64,000 nt of DNA from Pandoraea terrigena. GTDB taxonomy: Bacteria > Pseudomonadota > Gammaproteobacteria > Burkholderiales > Burkholderiaceae. The DNA lies in assembly GCF_902459705.1 (NCBI RefSeq), contig NZ_CABPRU010000015.1:1-64000 (forward strand), given 5' to 3'. Within the stretch, counting starts at the first letter, position 1; each line of letters starts with the position of its first letter. Of the stretch, positions 34,474 through 42,882 are shown in pieces. Under the pieces are notes generated by a model, which was not told the origin of the DNA, ran no database searches, and worked only from the letters and a program-made list of their open reading frames with translations. The position numbers were made by a program, and so were the translations under genes.

Positions 34474-34485
34474 TGCCCATACGAT
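34433..34485 (+). promoter_or_regulatory. Promoter and inverted repeat in front of brnTA
   Basis: A sigma70-like promoter TTGACG (34457-34462), 17-bp spacer, TACGAT (34480-34485) lies just before brnT. An inverted repeat AATTATTG (34433-34440) / CAATAATT (34464-34471) overlaps it and is a likely operator for autorepression by BrnA or the BrnTA complex. Confidence 0.65.
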
Positions 34486-34491
34486 AATTAC

Positions 34492-34761
34492 ATGGACATC
34501 GAATTCGACCCGACCAAAGATCAAGCGAACCGAGCGAAACATGGCCTCTCACTGGCACTTGCTGAAGCGTTCGAGTTGGACACCGCGCTCGTTGAAATTG
34601 ACGACCGGAACGACTACAAGGAAGAACGGTTTATCGCCCTCGGCCTGATCGGCGACCGGGTCCATGTGATGGTGTTCACTGTGCGTGGCGAAGCGATTCG
34701 AGTTATCAGCCTTCGCAAAGCCAATCGACGCGAGGTAAAGCGATATGACGACGAAACGTAA
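34492..34761 (+). CDS. brnT: BrnT-family ribonuclease toxin
   Basis: An 89-aa toxin of type II module BrnT/BrnA. Family features: the start MDIEFDPTKDQANRAKHGLS with the conserved KH, then EERFIALGLIGDRVHVMVFT and RVISLRKANRREVKRYDDE, where the conserved Arg/Lys and Glu form the RelE-like RNase surface. BrnT halts growth by cutting mRNA; BrnA neutralises it. Its 3' end overlaps brnA by 17 bp. The start is set by family length and lies 6 bp past the -10 element, so the leader is very short. Confidence 0.9.
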   Translation: MDIEFDPTKDQANRAKHGLSLALAEAFELDTALVEIDDRNDYKEERFIALGLIGDRVHVMVFTVRGEAIRVISLRKANRREVKRYDDET

Positions 34762-35092
34762 AATCCAACCGATGACCGACGCCGAAGACGCGGCGATCAC
34801 GCGTGCGGCGCAATCCGATCCGGACAGCCCGCCGCTCACCGATGCCCAACTGAAGAAGATGCGCCCGGCGCGCGACGTGCTGACGCAAGCACTTGGGAAG
34901 GAACGCACCGACGCTCTGCTGAAACGACGCGGACGTCCTGCGTTGCCGGAAAGCGAACGCAAGGTGACGCTCAATATGCGAGCCGACCGCGATGTGGTCG
35001 ATGCATTCAAGGCAACCGGTGACGGCTGGCAAACTCGCATGAACGATGCGCTGCGCGAGTACGCCGAGTCGCACCACTTGCTCTCGGCATAG
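34745..35092 (+). CDS. brnA: BrnA-family antitoxin
   Basis: A 115-aa antitoxin with a C-terminal ribbon-helix-helix DNA-binding part (KVTLNMRADRDVVDAFKATG, DGWQTRMNDALREYAESH) and an N-terminal toxin-binding segment rich in acidic residues. It binds BrnT and represses the operon, probably at the inverted repeat around 34433-34471. The overlap with brnT gives translational coupling. Such modules stabilise mobile elements and may act in phage exclusion. Confidence 0.9.
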   Translation: MTTKRKIQPMTDAEDAAITRAAQSDPDSPPLTDAQLKKMRPARDVLTQALGKERTDALLKRRGRPALPESERKVTLNMRADRDVVDAFKATGDGWQTRMNDALREYAESHHLLSA

Positions 35093-35197
35093 AGAAGTCC
35101 ATTTGGAAGCAAATTGGCGAGATGATCGCTGGTGGCAAATTCGCCCCTCCGTCAATTCGCGCTCGTTGGGACGTACACGCGTGTGAGCCAAACATGC

Positions 35198-35230
35198 AAT
35201 GCCCCTCGCTCGGAGAAGCGAAGGGCATTT
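35198..35230 (+). terminator. Bidirectional terminator between brnA and the portal operon
   Basis: AATGCCCCTCGCT pairs with AGCGAAGGGCATT (one mismatch) around a short loop and is followed by TTG. It separates the rightward brnTA operon from the leftward gene ending at 35257. Confidence 0.75.
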
Positions 35231-35256
35231 GCGTCAGTACAGTGACTGGCGTCCAG

Positions 35257-35799
35257 CTATCGGGGAGCCTTCGCCGACCGGCCTTCGAATGGATCAAACG
35301 CTAGCTGGCGATGAATTCCTTCGACAATTGACTGATACACAGCGGAATAATCAGTTTTGTCATCGTCAACCCGAGGCGCGACGATAACGCGGTCCATTTC
35401 CGGCAAGTGGACTTCCATAGCGTCCGGCAACCACTTGAGCCCAATAAGACTACGATAGACCGACTTCGGCCACGAGTTGGCATCGTGTTCGACGGCGAGC
35501 GACAGCCCAAACCAGCCGACAAGGTCGTCGTCAAGGCGAGAAATTAACATCCCCGAAGGTTCCTCATATTGCCCATCTTGCCAGGCAAGCAATCGAACGT
35601 AGGGAACTTCACCGTCATCGGTGGAGTATTTTCCAGTCGGGGACTCCACATATTTTGAGAATCCATCTCGCAAATGACGGGTCTGGTCATTTAGCTTTCT
35701 GAAGAATTGGAGCTTGCGTCCCTCGCTATTTGAGTACGCACCGCACAGTTCACTGAAAATCCCCACAGGTCGACTCCTAATGGTTGTTAAGGCGTACAT
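35257..35799 (-). CDS. Hypothetical protein at the end of the portal operon
   Basis: A 180-aa protein that I do not recognise. It has mixed alpha/beta composition with many acidic and aromatic residues (YVRLLAWQDGQYEEPSGMLI, LDDDLVGWFGLSLAVEHDAN) and no membrane segment. The Met at 35799 lies one base past the portal stop (35801) behind GGCGGGG, so it is translated in the late P-Q transcript. It is not part of the P2 core set. It could be a late-expressed cargo gene or immunity factor. Confidence 0.6.
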   Translation of the reverse strand: MYALTTIRSRPVGIFSELCGAYSNSEGRKLQFFRKLNDQTRHLRDGFSKYVESPTGKYSTDDGEVPYVRLLAWQDGQYEEPSGMLISRLDDDLVGWFGLSLAVEHDANSWPKSVYRSLIGLKWLPDAMEVHLPEMDRVIVAPRVDDDKTDYSAVYQSIVEGIHRQLAFDPFEGRSAKAPR

Positions 35800-35800
35800 A

Positions 35801-36862
35801 TTACCCCGCCGTCTTGTCGCTGCTCGCGAGTGCATACGGCTCGAACCGCATCACCTCTTCACCGAGCCAGTCATTCACGGCTTTCACGCTCTCCTGGAGC
35901 GGCATGATCTCGTTGACCCAGAAGACCTTCGCGGCTTTCTCCACGTCACCGAACCCGCCGGTGTTATTCGGGATCACGCTCATGAGCTGCGGCGGCACGC
36001 GATGCGCCGCCAGCAGATCGTCGCGCGTCACGTTCTTGATGTTGAAGAACTCGTCCTTCGCAGCCACCTCGGACACGGGGATGATCTGCATGCCGTCCTT
36101 CTTGCCGTTCGGCGCGTACATGAAGAGGTTGCGGAAGTTGCCCGGCCCCTTCGAACTCTTCAGCGCTTCGCGCAGCGCATCGACGTCCTGCTGGCTCTGC
36201 GCTGGGTCCGTCATGTACAGGATGAAGCCCGCATGACTGCCGTTCTTGTAGTAGCGTCGGCGGAACAGCGTCGCGGACTCATTCAGCCAGGCAGCGTTGA
36301 GCGCGGGCAAGTACTCGGGCAGTCCGTATACCTCCTGCTCGACGTCAGCCTCCATCAGGTGGAAGACATCGCCCTTCGCAAACATCGACTCCTGCCCCAC
36401 CTCGGGCACCCACCAATACGACTCCAGATCCAGACCCCGCCGGGTGTATTTCGTGAGCAGTGTCTTCAGCGCGAGCGGGCCACCGAGCCGGTTCTTGCGC
36501 AGCTCGAAGTAGGCGTTGCCGAACACCATGTAGTTGAGCGCGAACTCCCGGAAGTCCGCCCGCGTCAGGCGCTTGTGGGGAACGAACGTCGACGCCAGGA
36601 TGTTGCGCTTCACGTAGATGGCCGAGCTGTGGTGCGGCGCCGCGCGAAATGAACGCGCTAGGCCATCCCAGGACAGGGGCGGCTCGTACCATTTCGACAG
36701 TCGCATGCACTCGAGGTACGACAGGATCTCCCGTTTGTCGAGCACCGCGACGGGATCGCCGAACGTGAATGCCTCGACGCCAGGTGCATTTGCCGCCGTG
36801 GCCGCCGGTGCCGGGGCTTCCGCCGTGCGTGCGCGGTACCGCGCGTTTCGATTCTTGCTCAC
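35801..36862 (-). CDS. Q: Phage portal protein (P2 gpQ)
   Basis: A 353-aa portal protein, building the dodecameric ring at the capsid vertex through which DNA passes. P2-Q features: GDPVAVLDKREILSYLECM, YEPPLSWDGLARSFRAAPHH, FGNAYFELRKNRLGG and LMSVIPNNTGGFGDVEKAAK. The start is a GTG at 36862 that overlaps the terminase stop by 4 bp (GTGA). It is transcribed leftward with the terminase ATPase, as in P2. Confidence 0.95.
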   Translation of the reverse strand: MSKNRNARYRARTAEAPAPAATAANAPGVEAFTFGDPVAVLDKREILSYLECMRLSKWYEPPLSWDGLARSFRAAPHHSSAIYVKRNILASTFVPHKRLTRADFREFALNYMVFGNAYFELRKNRLGGPLALKTLLTKYTRRGLDLESYWWVPEVGQESMFAKGDVFHLMEADVEQEVYGLPEYLPALNAAWLNESATLFRRRYYKNGSHAGFILYMTDPAQSQQDVDALREALKSSKGPGNFRNLFMYAPNGKKDGMQIIPVSEVAAKDEFFNIKNVTRDDLLAAHRVPPQLMSVIPNNTGGFGDVEKAAKVFWVNEIMPLQESVKAVNDWLGEEVMRFEPYALASSDKTAG

Positions 36863-38631
36863 GAGTACATCTCCATAAAGCCCTGGTTCGTGCCGATCTG
36901 CCCATCGATACCCTCGTTCGATAGGGCGTGCATCGTCGCCCACGCAATGTCCGCGTGGCTCGCTTGCGCTGATCGGTCCGCCTTGTAAGTGATCTGCCCG
37001 CCGCCGGCGGTCGATGTCTTTCGAATCGCCATGAACGACTGGGCAATGTCCGTGTGTCCGGCATCGAATTCGAGCCGGCCCTTGCTCATGACGTCATGCG
37101 CCTTAATCACGAGCTGCGTCTTGACGTGCGGCGAGTAGGTGAAGCCGACCACCGCCGGGAAAAACTTCTTCACGAGCTGGTACACCGCGTCGCCGATGCC
37201 GGTGCGGTCGATGCCAATGAACGTCACGACATAGCGCTCCGTCGCCTTCTTGATTGCTTCGGCCTGCGCCTCATAGTCGAGGCCCCGAAACGGGATGCGC
37301 TCCAAGATCCGGAACTTGCCACCTGGCACCGCCGGCGGCGCCAGCACCACCAGCGCGGCCGAATCGCCCATGCCGCTGCCGCCGTTCGGGTCATACCCGA
37401 GCCACACCGGCCGATAGCCAAATGGGCGGGCAGCGAACGGCATGTAGTCTTCCCACACCTCCCAGCTGTCGACCATGCAGCCCTGCAGCAGGGTGAATTT
37501 GAAGACAGCCAGCACGTCGTCCACGAACTGGCACAAGAGCAGATTGGCGAACTCATCGGCGCCATACTCGAGGCGCAACTGCTCGAGGTCGAACAGATTG
37601 CATCCGCCCGCGAGCGCGTCTTCCACGGTGACGATCTGCCGCCACTGACCGTCCGGGCAAAGCACGCCGCGCGCGAGCGCCGCGTGCGAAAGGTCGAGCT
37701 GGATGCGCTCTTCCTTCTTGCGGCCACGATTGAACAGCGCCCCGCTCCAGAACGGATAAGCCTCGTGTGCCAGGTTGGATGGCGTGGAGAAGTACGTCTG
37801 GCGCCAGTGCTTGTGGATCGCCATCCCGGACGCCACCTTGCGCAGCTCCTGGAATTTCGACGTCCAGAAGTACTCATCGAAATACAGGTTTCCGTGATAG
37901 CTCTGTGCCGTGCGCGCGTTGGTGCCGAGGAAATACAGGTTGGCCCCGGTGTGAGGTAGATGCATCGGCGACCCAGTCAACTCGACATCGGCCGCGTCCT
38001 TGGCGAACTGCTTGATGTACTGCTGGAAGACGTGAGCCTGCGCCTTGCTGGCCGACAGGAAAATCTGGTTGCGGCCCGTGTCCAGGGCGTCGATGAAAGC
38101 CTCGCGGGCGAAGTACCAGGTCGCGCCGATCTGACGGCTCTTGAGGATGTTGCGGATACGGTGCTTTTGACCTGCCTCGTACCAAGCGCGTTGGTAGTCG
38201 AAGATCGAATCCATGAACGCGTCGCGCAGTTGATCCAACTGCTTTTCGTCGATGCTGTTCCTCTCGGGCTTCTTGCGCGGCCCACTGTTGCGGCTCGCGA
38301 TCTTCGGATTCAGGTCAACTTCGTTTCCCGTTTGCTGGTACTTGTGAACGCGTTGCATGCGTTCGATCTGCCGCCCCAGAAGATCGATCTCTTTAAAGTC
38401 CTTCCCCTCTTTGTTTTCCTTGCGCACGAGCTGGATCATCCGCGCCTCGAGCGACAGCTCGACACGATCAACCGGCGCGGTGTCCTTCCACTTGTCGCGT
38501 CGGCTCCAGCTATGCACGGTCGACGCCTTCTCGCCGATCTTTTCGGCGATGCGCGCGACGCGCCACCCTGCGAAGTACAGGTTGCGTGCCTCAACGCGCG
38601 GATCGGTGTCAGTGACGTGCTGTTGTGTCAT
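36859..38631 (-). CDS. P: Terminase ATPase subunit (P2 gpP)
   Basis: A 590-aa large terminase that pumps DNA into the capsid. An N-terminal HTH (EARNLYFAGWRVARIAEKIG) is followed by the ATPase with a Walker A-like ILKSRQIGATWYFARE and Walker B GNLYFDEYFW, then a nuclease-like domain (GYDPNGGSGMGDSAALVV, FIGIDRTGIGDAVYQ). The Met at 38631 gives the standard N-terminus MTQQ; the frame extends further, but across the late promoter. It is divergent from O across the palindrome at 38675-38701. Confidence 0.95.
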   Translation of the reverse strand: MTQQHVTDTDPRVEARNLYFAGWRVARIAEKIGEKASTVHSWSRRDKWKDTAPVDRVELSLEARMIQLVRKENKEGKDFKEIDLLGRQIERMQRVHKYQQTGNEVDLNPKIASRNSGPRKKPERNSIDEKQLDQLRDAFMDSIFDYQRAWYEAGQKHRIRNILKSRQIGATWYFAREAFIDALDTGRNQIFLSASKAQAHVFQQYIKQFAKDAADVELTGSPMHLPHTGANLYFLGTNARTAQSYHGNLYFDEYFWTSKFQELRKVASGMAIHKHWRQTYFSTPSNLAHEAYPFWSGALFNRGRKKEERIQLDLSHAALARGVLCPDGQWRQIVTVEDALAGGCNLFDLEQLRLEYGADEFANLLLCQFVDDVLAVFKFTLLQGCMVDSWEVWEDYMPFAARPFGYRPVWLGYDPNGGSGMGDSAALVVLAPPAVPGGKFRILERIPFRGLDYEAQAEAIKKATERYVVTFIGIDRTGIGDAVYQLVKKFFPAVVGFTYSPHVKTQLVIKAHDVMSKGRLEFDAGHTDIAQSFMAIRKTSTAGGGQITYKADRSAQASHADIAWATMHALSNEGIDGQIGTNQGFMEMYS

Positions 38632-38674
38632 GCCGACAAGGTTGCCCACGCGCGCGCGTATGGTCGACGCGGCC

Positions 38675-38701
38675 GTGTTGTAAGGCGTTCGGGCACAACA
38701 C
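38675..38701. promoter_or_regulatory. Late-promoter palindrome PP/PO (GTGTTGT-N13-ACAACAC)
   Basis: A 27-bp near-perfect dyad GTGTTGT-aaggcgttcgggc-ACAACAC between the divergent P and O genes. It is one of three copies placed exactly where P2 has late promoters; Ogr-type activators bind TGT...ACA dyads upstream of these. One site here could serve both directions. Confidence 0.75.
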
Positions 38702-38773
38702 CGATGCGTTGCCCCGCGCGCGGCCGACGCCGAATATGGGCCATGTTGAACGCTCACCCCGAGGAAACCCAAC

Positions 38774-39652
38774 ATGGCAAAGAAAACGAAGTTCTTTCGC
38801 GTCGCCACCGAAGGCGCCACGACTGACGGTCGCACCATCACCAGGCAAATGATTCAGGAGATGGCCGCGACGTATGACACGAACAAGTACGGCGCACGCA
38901 TCAACCTGGAACACATTCGCGGCATCGTCCCGGACGGCCCCTTCAAGGCATACGGCGACGTGATTGCGCTCAAGACCGACACGAACGCCGAGGGCAAGCT
39001 GCAGTTGCTCGCGCAGCTCGATCCGACCGACGCCCTGGTGGCAATGACGACGAAGGACCGCCAGAAGGTCTACTCGTCCATCGAGGTGGACCCGGACTTC
39101 GCAAATAGCGGCCAGGCATACATGGTCGCCCTGGCTGTGACGGACAACCCCGCGAGCCTGGGCACGGAAATGTTGGCTTTCAGCGCCACCGCCACGAACA
39201 GCCCGCTGGCTGGCCGCAAGCAACGCCCGGAGAACCTCTTCACGGCAGCCGAGCAAGCGCTGATCGAGTTCGAAGACGAAGCGGGCGACGGCGGCGAAGT
39301 CACGCTGACCCTGAAGGGTTCCACCGCCTCGCTGCTCGAGCGCTTCACCGCTGGCCTGTTGGGCAAGAAACCCTCCCCCACCACACCCCCGGAAAACAAG
39401 CCGGCCACCAGCGAGCAGCCGCAGCAGTTCACCGCTGAGATGGCCACCAATGCCGTGGGCGAAGCCGTCGCCAAGGCGATGGAGCGATTCAGCGCAAACA
39501 TGACCGATGCGATTAAGCCCGTCACGGAAGCACTGGAGACGCTGCGCAGGGACCACGACGCGCTCGTGACAAAGCTCTCCGATACGGACGGCAGCGCACC
39601 GCGCACCGCCGCCACCGGTGGCTCCAAGTTCGCCGAGCTGACTGACTGCTGA
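38774..39652 (+). CDS. O: Capsid scaffolding protein with protease domain (P2 gpO)
   Basis: A 292-aa internal scaffold. The N-terminal half is a serine protease that matures the capsid. Candidate catalytic residues line up with P2 (Asp19, His48, Ser107): Asp18 in ATTDGRTI, His47 in INLEHIRGI and Ser101/102 in KVYSSIEVD. The C-terminal half (about 180-292) is Ala/Glu-rich and coiled, as in scaffolds. It is the first gene of the rightward head operon; the ATG at 38774 follows GAGGAAACCCAAC. Confidence 0.95.
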   Translation: MAKKTKFFRVATEGATTDGRTITRQMIQEMAATYDTNKYGARINLEHIRGIVPDGPFKAYGDVIALKTDTNAEGKLQLLAQLDPTDALVAMTTKDRQKVYSSIEVDPDFANSGQAYMVALAVTDNPASLGTEMLAFSATATNSPLAGRKQRPENLFTAAEQALIEFEDEAGDGGEVTLTLKGSTASLLERFTAGLLGKKPSPTTPPENKPATSEQPQQFTAEMATNAVGEAVAKAMERFSANMTDAIKPVTEALETLRRDHDALVTKLSDTDGSAPRTAATGGSKFAELTDC

Positions 39653-39703
39653 TCGCAGCCCCGCCACCACCACACGCAAACCAACCGTACCGGAGAAGCA
39701 CAC

Positions 39704-40714
39704 ATGCGTAAGGAAACCCGCATCGCCTTTAATGGCTATCTGCGCCAGCTCGAGAAGCTGAACGGCGTCGAAAGCGCCACCGAGAAATTCTCGGTCGCAC
39801 CATCCGTTCAACAGACGCTCGAAACCAAGATGCAGGAATCGACCGAGTTCCTGGGGCGCATCAACGTCATCGGCGTGACCGAACAGCAAGGCGAAAAGCT
39901 CGGCCTGGGCGTCGGGTCGCCGCTCGCCAGCACGACCAATACCGATCTCAAGGAGCGCGAGACCATCGATCCGACGGATCTCGACCCGAACGGCTATGTC
40001 TGCACGCAGACCAACTTCGATTCGCACCTGAAGTACCCCAAGCTCGATGCCTGGGCGAAGTTCCCCGACTTCCAGGCACGCGTGCGTGACGCGCTCCTGG
40101 TACGCCAGGCGCTCGACCGCATGCTGATCGGCTTCAATGGCGTGTCGCGCGCGGCCACATCGGACCGCGTCGCAAACCCATTGCTGCAGGACGTCAACAA
40201 GGGCTGGCTGCAGAAGTACCGCGAGCAAGCACCAGCCCGCGTGATGGACCACGGCAAGACGGCCGGAAAGGTTGTCATCGGCAAAGACGGCGACTACGGC
40301 AACCTGGACGCCGCCGTGTACGACGCCTTGTCGAGCCTGATCGACCCGTGGCACCGTGAAGACACCGATCTCATAGTGCTGTGCGGCCGCGCGCTGGCCC
40401 ATGAGAAGTACTTCCCGATGATCAACCGCCAGCAGGCGCCGACCGAGCAGCTTGCCGGTCAGATCATCATGAGCCAGAAGGCGATGGGCGGTCGACCGGC
40501 AGTTATGGTCCCCTTCTTCCCGGCTACCGCCTTCATGATCACGCGCTTCGACAACATCTCGATCTACTTCCAAGACGGAGGGCGCCGCCGTTCGGTCATC
40601 GATAACCCGAAACGCGACCGTATCGAGAACTTCGAGTCGAGCAACGACGCGTTCGTGATCGAAGACTATGGCCTCGGCTGCTTGGTCGAGAACCTCGAGT
40701 TCGCTCCGGAGTAA
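39704..40714 (+). CDS. N: Major capsid protein (P2 gpN)
   Basis: A 336-aa HK97-fold capsid subunit with the P2 start MRKETRIAFNGYLRQLEKLN, and conserved FLGRINVIGV, YVCTQTNFDSHLKY and FNGVSRAATSDRVANPLLQD. The N-terminal ~30 residues are normally trimmed by gpO. The gene is 51 bp after O and 2 bp before M. Confidence 0.95.
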   Translation: MRKETRIAFNGYLRQLEKLNGVESATEKFSVAPSVQQTLETKMQESTEFLGRINVIGVTEQQGEKLGLGVGSPLASTTNTDLKERETIDPTDLDPNGYVCTQTNFDSHLKYPKLDAWAKFPDFQARVRDALLVRQALDRMLIGFNGVSRAATSDRVANPLLQDVNKGWLQKYREQAPARVMDHGKTAGKVVIGKDGDYGNLDAAVYDALSSLIDPWHREDTDLIVLCGRALAHEKYFPMINRQQAPTEQLAGQIIMSQKAMGGRPAVMVPFFPATAFMITRFDNISIYFQDGGRRRSVIDNPKRDRIENFESSNDAFVIEDYGLGCLVENLEFAPE

Positions 40715-40716
40715 GC

Positions 40717-41400
40717 ATGCCGTCGCCCGCACAACAGCACTTCATGCGGGTCACCGCGGCGCGCGCGACCGCCGCCGCGGCGACCACCGATGAACCCATC
40801 GTCGCCACCGCTTATGAGCAGCAGCTGATGCAACTGGCACAGCACAAGCGGCAACTGAGCGGCATCCAGTCAACGGAAAAGAAGGCCGAAGCCAAACGCG
40901 AGATGCTGCCGACGTATGCCGCGTGGGTCGACGGTGTGCTCTCGAGCGGGCGCGGCGTGCAGGACGATGTCGTGATGAACGTGCTCGTGTGGCGCATCGA
41001 CGTTGGCGACTACACCGGCGCGCTGCCCATCGCAGCACACGCCATCCATTACGGCCTGAAGATGCCCGAGCCGTACACGCGCACCACGGCATGCGTCATC
41101 ACCGAGGAGTTCGCGGATATGGCGCGCAAGGCCCGCGCAATCAATGGCGAAGTGGACATTCCGAGCCTGCTCGCCGTTGCACGACTGACCGACGGCGAAG
41201 ACATGCCCGACCAGGTGCGCGCCAAGCTCTACAAGGAGATCGGCCTGGCGCAAATCGACAAGGACCCCGCCGCCGCCCTCGCCCGCCTGAAGCGCGCCCT
41301 CGAGCTGAACAAGAACGTGGGCGTCATCAAGGAAATCGAGCGCCTGGAGACGAAGCTCCGCAACCCGACTTCGACCGCCGCCAGTGACGGCGACGGTTGA
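40717..41400 (+). CDS. M: Terminase endonuclease small subunit (P2 gpM)
   Basis: A 227-aa subunit that cuts cos sites together with gpP. Recognisable parts: MPSPAQQHFMRVTAARATAA, EKKAEAKREMLPTYAAWVDG, VLSSGRGVQDDVVMNVLVWR and VGDYTGALPIAAHAIHYGLK. The C-terminus is a helical tail of lower conservation. It follows N by 2 bp. Confidence 0.94.
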   Translation: MPSPAQQHFMRVTAARATAAAATTDEPIVATAYEQQLMQLAQHKRQLSGIQSTEKKAEAKREMLPTYAAWVDGVLSSGRGVQDDVVMNVLVWRIDVGDYTGALPIAAHAIHYGLKMPEPYTRTTACVITEEFADMARKARAINGEVDIPSLLAVARLTDGEDMPDQVRAKLYKEIGLAQIDKDPAAALARLKRALELNKNVGVIKEIERLETKLRNPTSTAASDGDG

Positions 41401-41499
41401 CACCGAGCGTACCCCGCGCCGGGCGGCAGGGGGCTGACGCAGGCTTGATTGCCAACGCCGACGCCCCCTCCACCGCCCACTATCGACAGGAACCACCGC

Positions 41500-41982
41500 A
41501 TGTCCTTCCTCGCCCCTGCCCCGATCATGGACACCGGCGTCACGATCAAGAACGACGCCTTTTTTCCCGATATCGCTCTCGACGCGATGCGTGACGTCCA
41601 ACGCCTCGACGGGACAGTCACGGCACCGCGCCTCAAAGCCGAAGTCGAGGAAGCGATGCTGTACGTCAACGGCGCGCTGGCCGCCTGGCGAGCGCAGCGC
41701 ACGTCCGAGGGCTACACGTCGCTCGCCGACGTAAAGACCGTGGGCGGCAACCCCGTGGCAGAGATCGACGGCAAGACCGCGCTCGGGCTGCGCTACACCC
41801 GCGCCGTGTTCTGCTGGGCCAACGCCAACCTCATCGAGCGGTACCGCAACTTCGACGCGACAGCCACCGGGCGCAAAGAGGACGACGTGACTCGCCCTGG
41901 TGCCGACGAGCTGCGACGCGACGCGGCGTGGGCGATCAACGACATCGTCGGTGTGTCGCGGAACACCGTGGAGCTGATCTGA
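41500..41982 (+). CDS. L: Head completion/stabilisation protein (P2 gpL)
   Basis: A 160-aa head-completion protein that closes filled heads. The Met at 41500 (ACAGG upstream) gives the usual MSFLAPAPI start. Matching segments: DAMRDVQRLDGTVTAPRLKA, EVEEAMLYVNGALAAWR and the DELRRDAAWAINDIVGVSRN end. Its stop overlaps the X start by one base. Confidence 0.93.
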   Translation: MSFLAPAPIMDTGVTIKNDAFFPDIALDAMRDVQRLDGTVTAPRLKAEVEEAMLYVNGALAAWRAQRTSEGYTSLADVKTVGGNPVAEIDGKTALGLRYTRAVFCWANANLIERYRNFDATATGRKEDDVTRPGADELRRDAAWAINDIVGVSRNTVELI

Positions 41983-42185
41983 TGCGCGTCCGGGCAATGC
42001 AGAACGACACCCTGGACGCGATCTGCTGGCGTGTCTTCGGTCGCACGCAGGGCGTCGTGGAAGCCACGCTCGCGGCGAACCCCGGTCTCGCCGACCTCGG
42101 CCCGATCCTGCCCCACGGCCACCTCATCGAACTACCCAACCAACCCGCACAGGCTGAGAAAAAGACCGTGCAACTGTGGGACTGA
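41982..42185 (+). CDS. X: Tail protein X (P2 gpX)
   Basis: A 67-aa LysM-like tail protein: AMQNDTLDAICWRVFGRTQG, EATLAANPGLADLGPILPHG and HLIELPN. It is needed for tail assembly. It is translationally coupled to L (the ATG shares its A with the TGA of L). Confidence 0.93.
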   Translation: MRVRAMQNDTLDAICWRVFGRTQGVVEATLAANPGLADLGPILPHGHLIELPNQPAQAEKKTVQLWD

Positions 42186-42187
42186 CC

Positions 42188-42562
42188 ATGACTGAACCCG
42201 TTACCACCAACGCCACGGTCGCCACGGCCGGTGTCGCCGTGCTCTCCCTGTTTCCCGGCGTCGACGCTGCCGTGGTGATGGGAGCCTTCGCGGGCGCCGG
42301 TGTCTTCGTGCTGGCCTCCGATGATCTGGCGCCATTCAAGCGCCTGGCGTTCTTCCTCATCTCGTTTGTCGCCGGCTGCCTTTCAGCACGCCTGGCTGCC
42401 GATCTGATCGGCTGGGCTCTGCCCCAGCGCATCCAGGTCAATGCGGCCGTCGGCGCGCTCGTGGCCTCGGCGGTCATCATCAAGCTGCTGATGTGGCTCA
42501 TTCGACGCGCGGCGAACCCCGAGAAGCTCTTTGACGCCTTCAAGGGAGGGCCGAAGCCGTGA
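42188..42562 (+). CDS. Putative holin (three membrane segments)
   Basis: A 124-aa membrane protein with helices at about residues 10-30, 33-52 and 57-77 and another near 88-105 (AAVGALVASAVIIKLLMWLI). This is the place of P2 holin Y, and the sequence fits the putative phage holin family of P2-like Burkholderia phages. It would permeabilise the inner membrane so that the endolysin escapes. The next holin-like gene overlaps it (GTGA). Confidence 0.8.
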   Translation: MTEPVTTNATVATAGVAVLSLFPGVDAAVVMGAFAGAGVFVLASDDLAPFKRLAFFLISFVAGCLSARLAADLIGWALPQRIQVNAAVGALVASAVIIKLLMWLIRRAANPEKLFDAFKGGPKP

Positions 42563-42882
42563 ACACGCTCACCATCCTCAACGCCGTGCTGTGCGCAGTC
42601 ATCGCGCTGCGACTGCTGATGTTCCGGCGCGCGTCGGGCTGTCACCGGCCGTGGGCTTCGCGCCTGGCGTACGCGCTCGTCCTCGTCACTGGCTCCGTGC
42701 CAATCCGCACGATCTTCGGCGCCCCGTTGCCCGTCGATGTGACCTCCCTGGCAATCAATGCCGTCCTGTGTGCGGCAGTCCTCGCCGTGCGCGGCAACGT
42801 CGTTGACCTGTTCCGCTGCGGCATGGGCTACGACAACCCCATCACCCGTCTACTGAGAAAGACCCATGACCACGCTCGCTAA
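42559..42882 (+). CDS. Second holin/antiholin-like membrane protein
   Basis: A 107-aa protein with membrane segments at about 3-20 (LTILNAVLCAVIALRLLMF), 35-55 and 63-82, matching phage_holin_3-type proteins. GTG start at 42559 within the stop of the upstream holin gene; its own end overlaps the endolysin start by 17 bp. Paired holin-like genes in this position usually act as holin and antiholin; which is which cannot be said. Confidence 0.78.
   Translation: MNTLTILNAVLCAVIALRLLMFRRASGCHRPWASRLAYALVLVTGSVPIRTIFGAPLPVDVTSLAINAVLCAAVLAVRGNVVDLFRCGMGYDNPITRLLRKTHDHAR

Noticed and set aside
38609-40732. Leftward 707-aa open frame
   Set aside because: Antisense shadow of capsid genes O and N, which have clear P2 homology.
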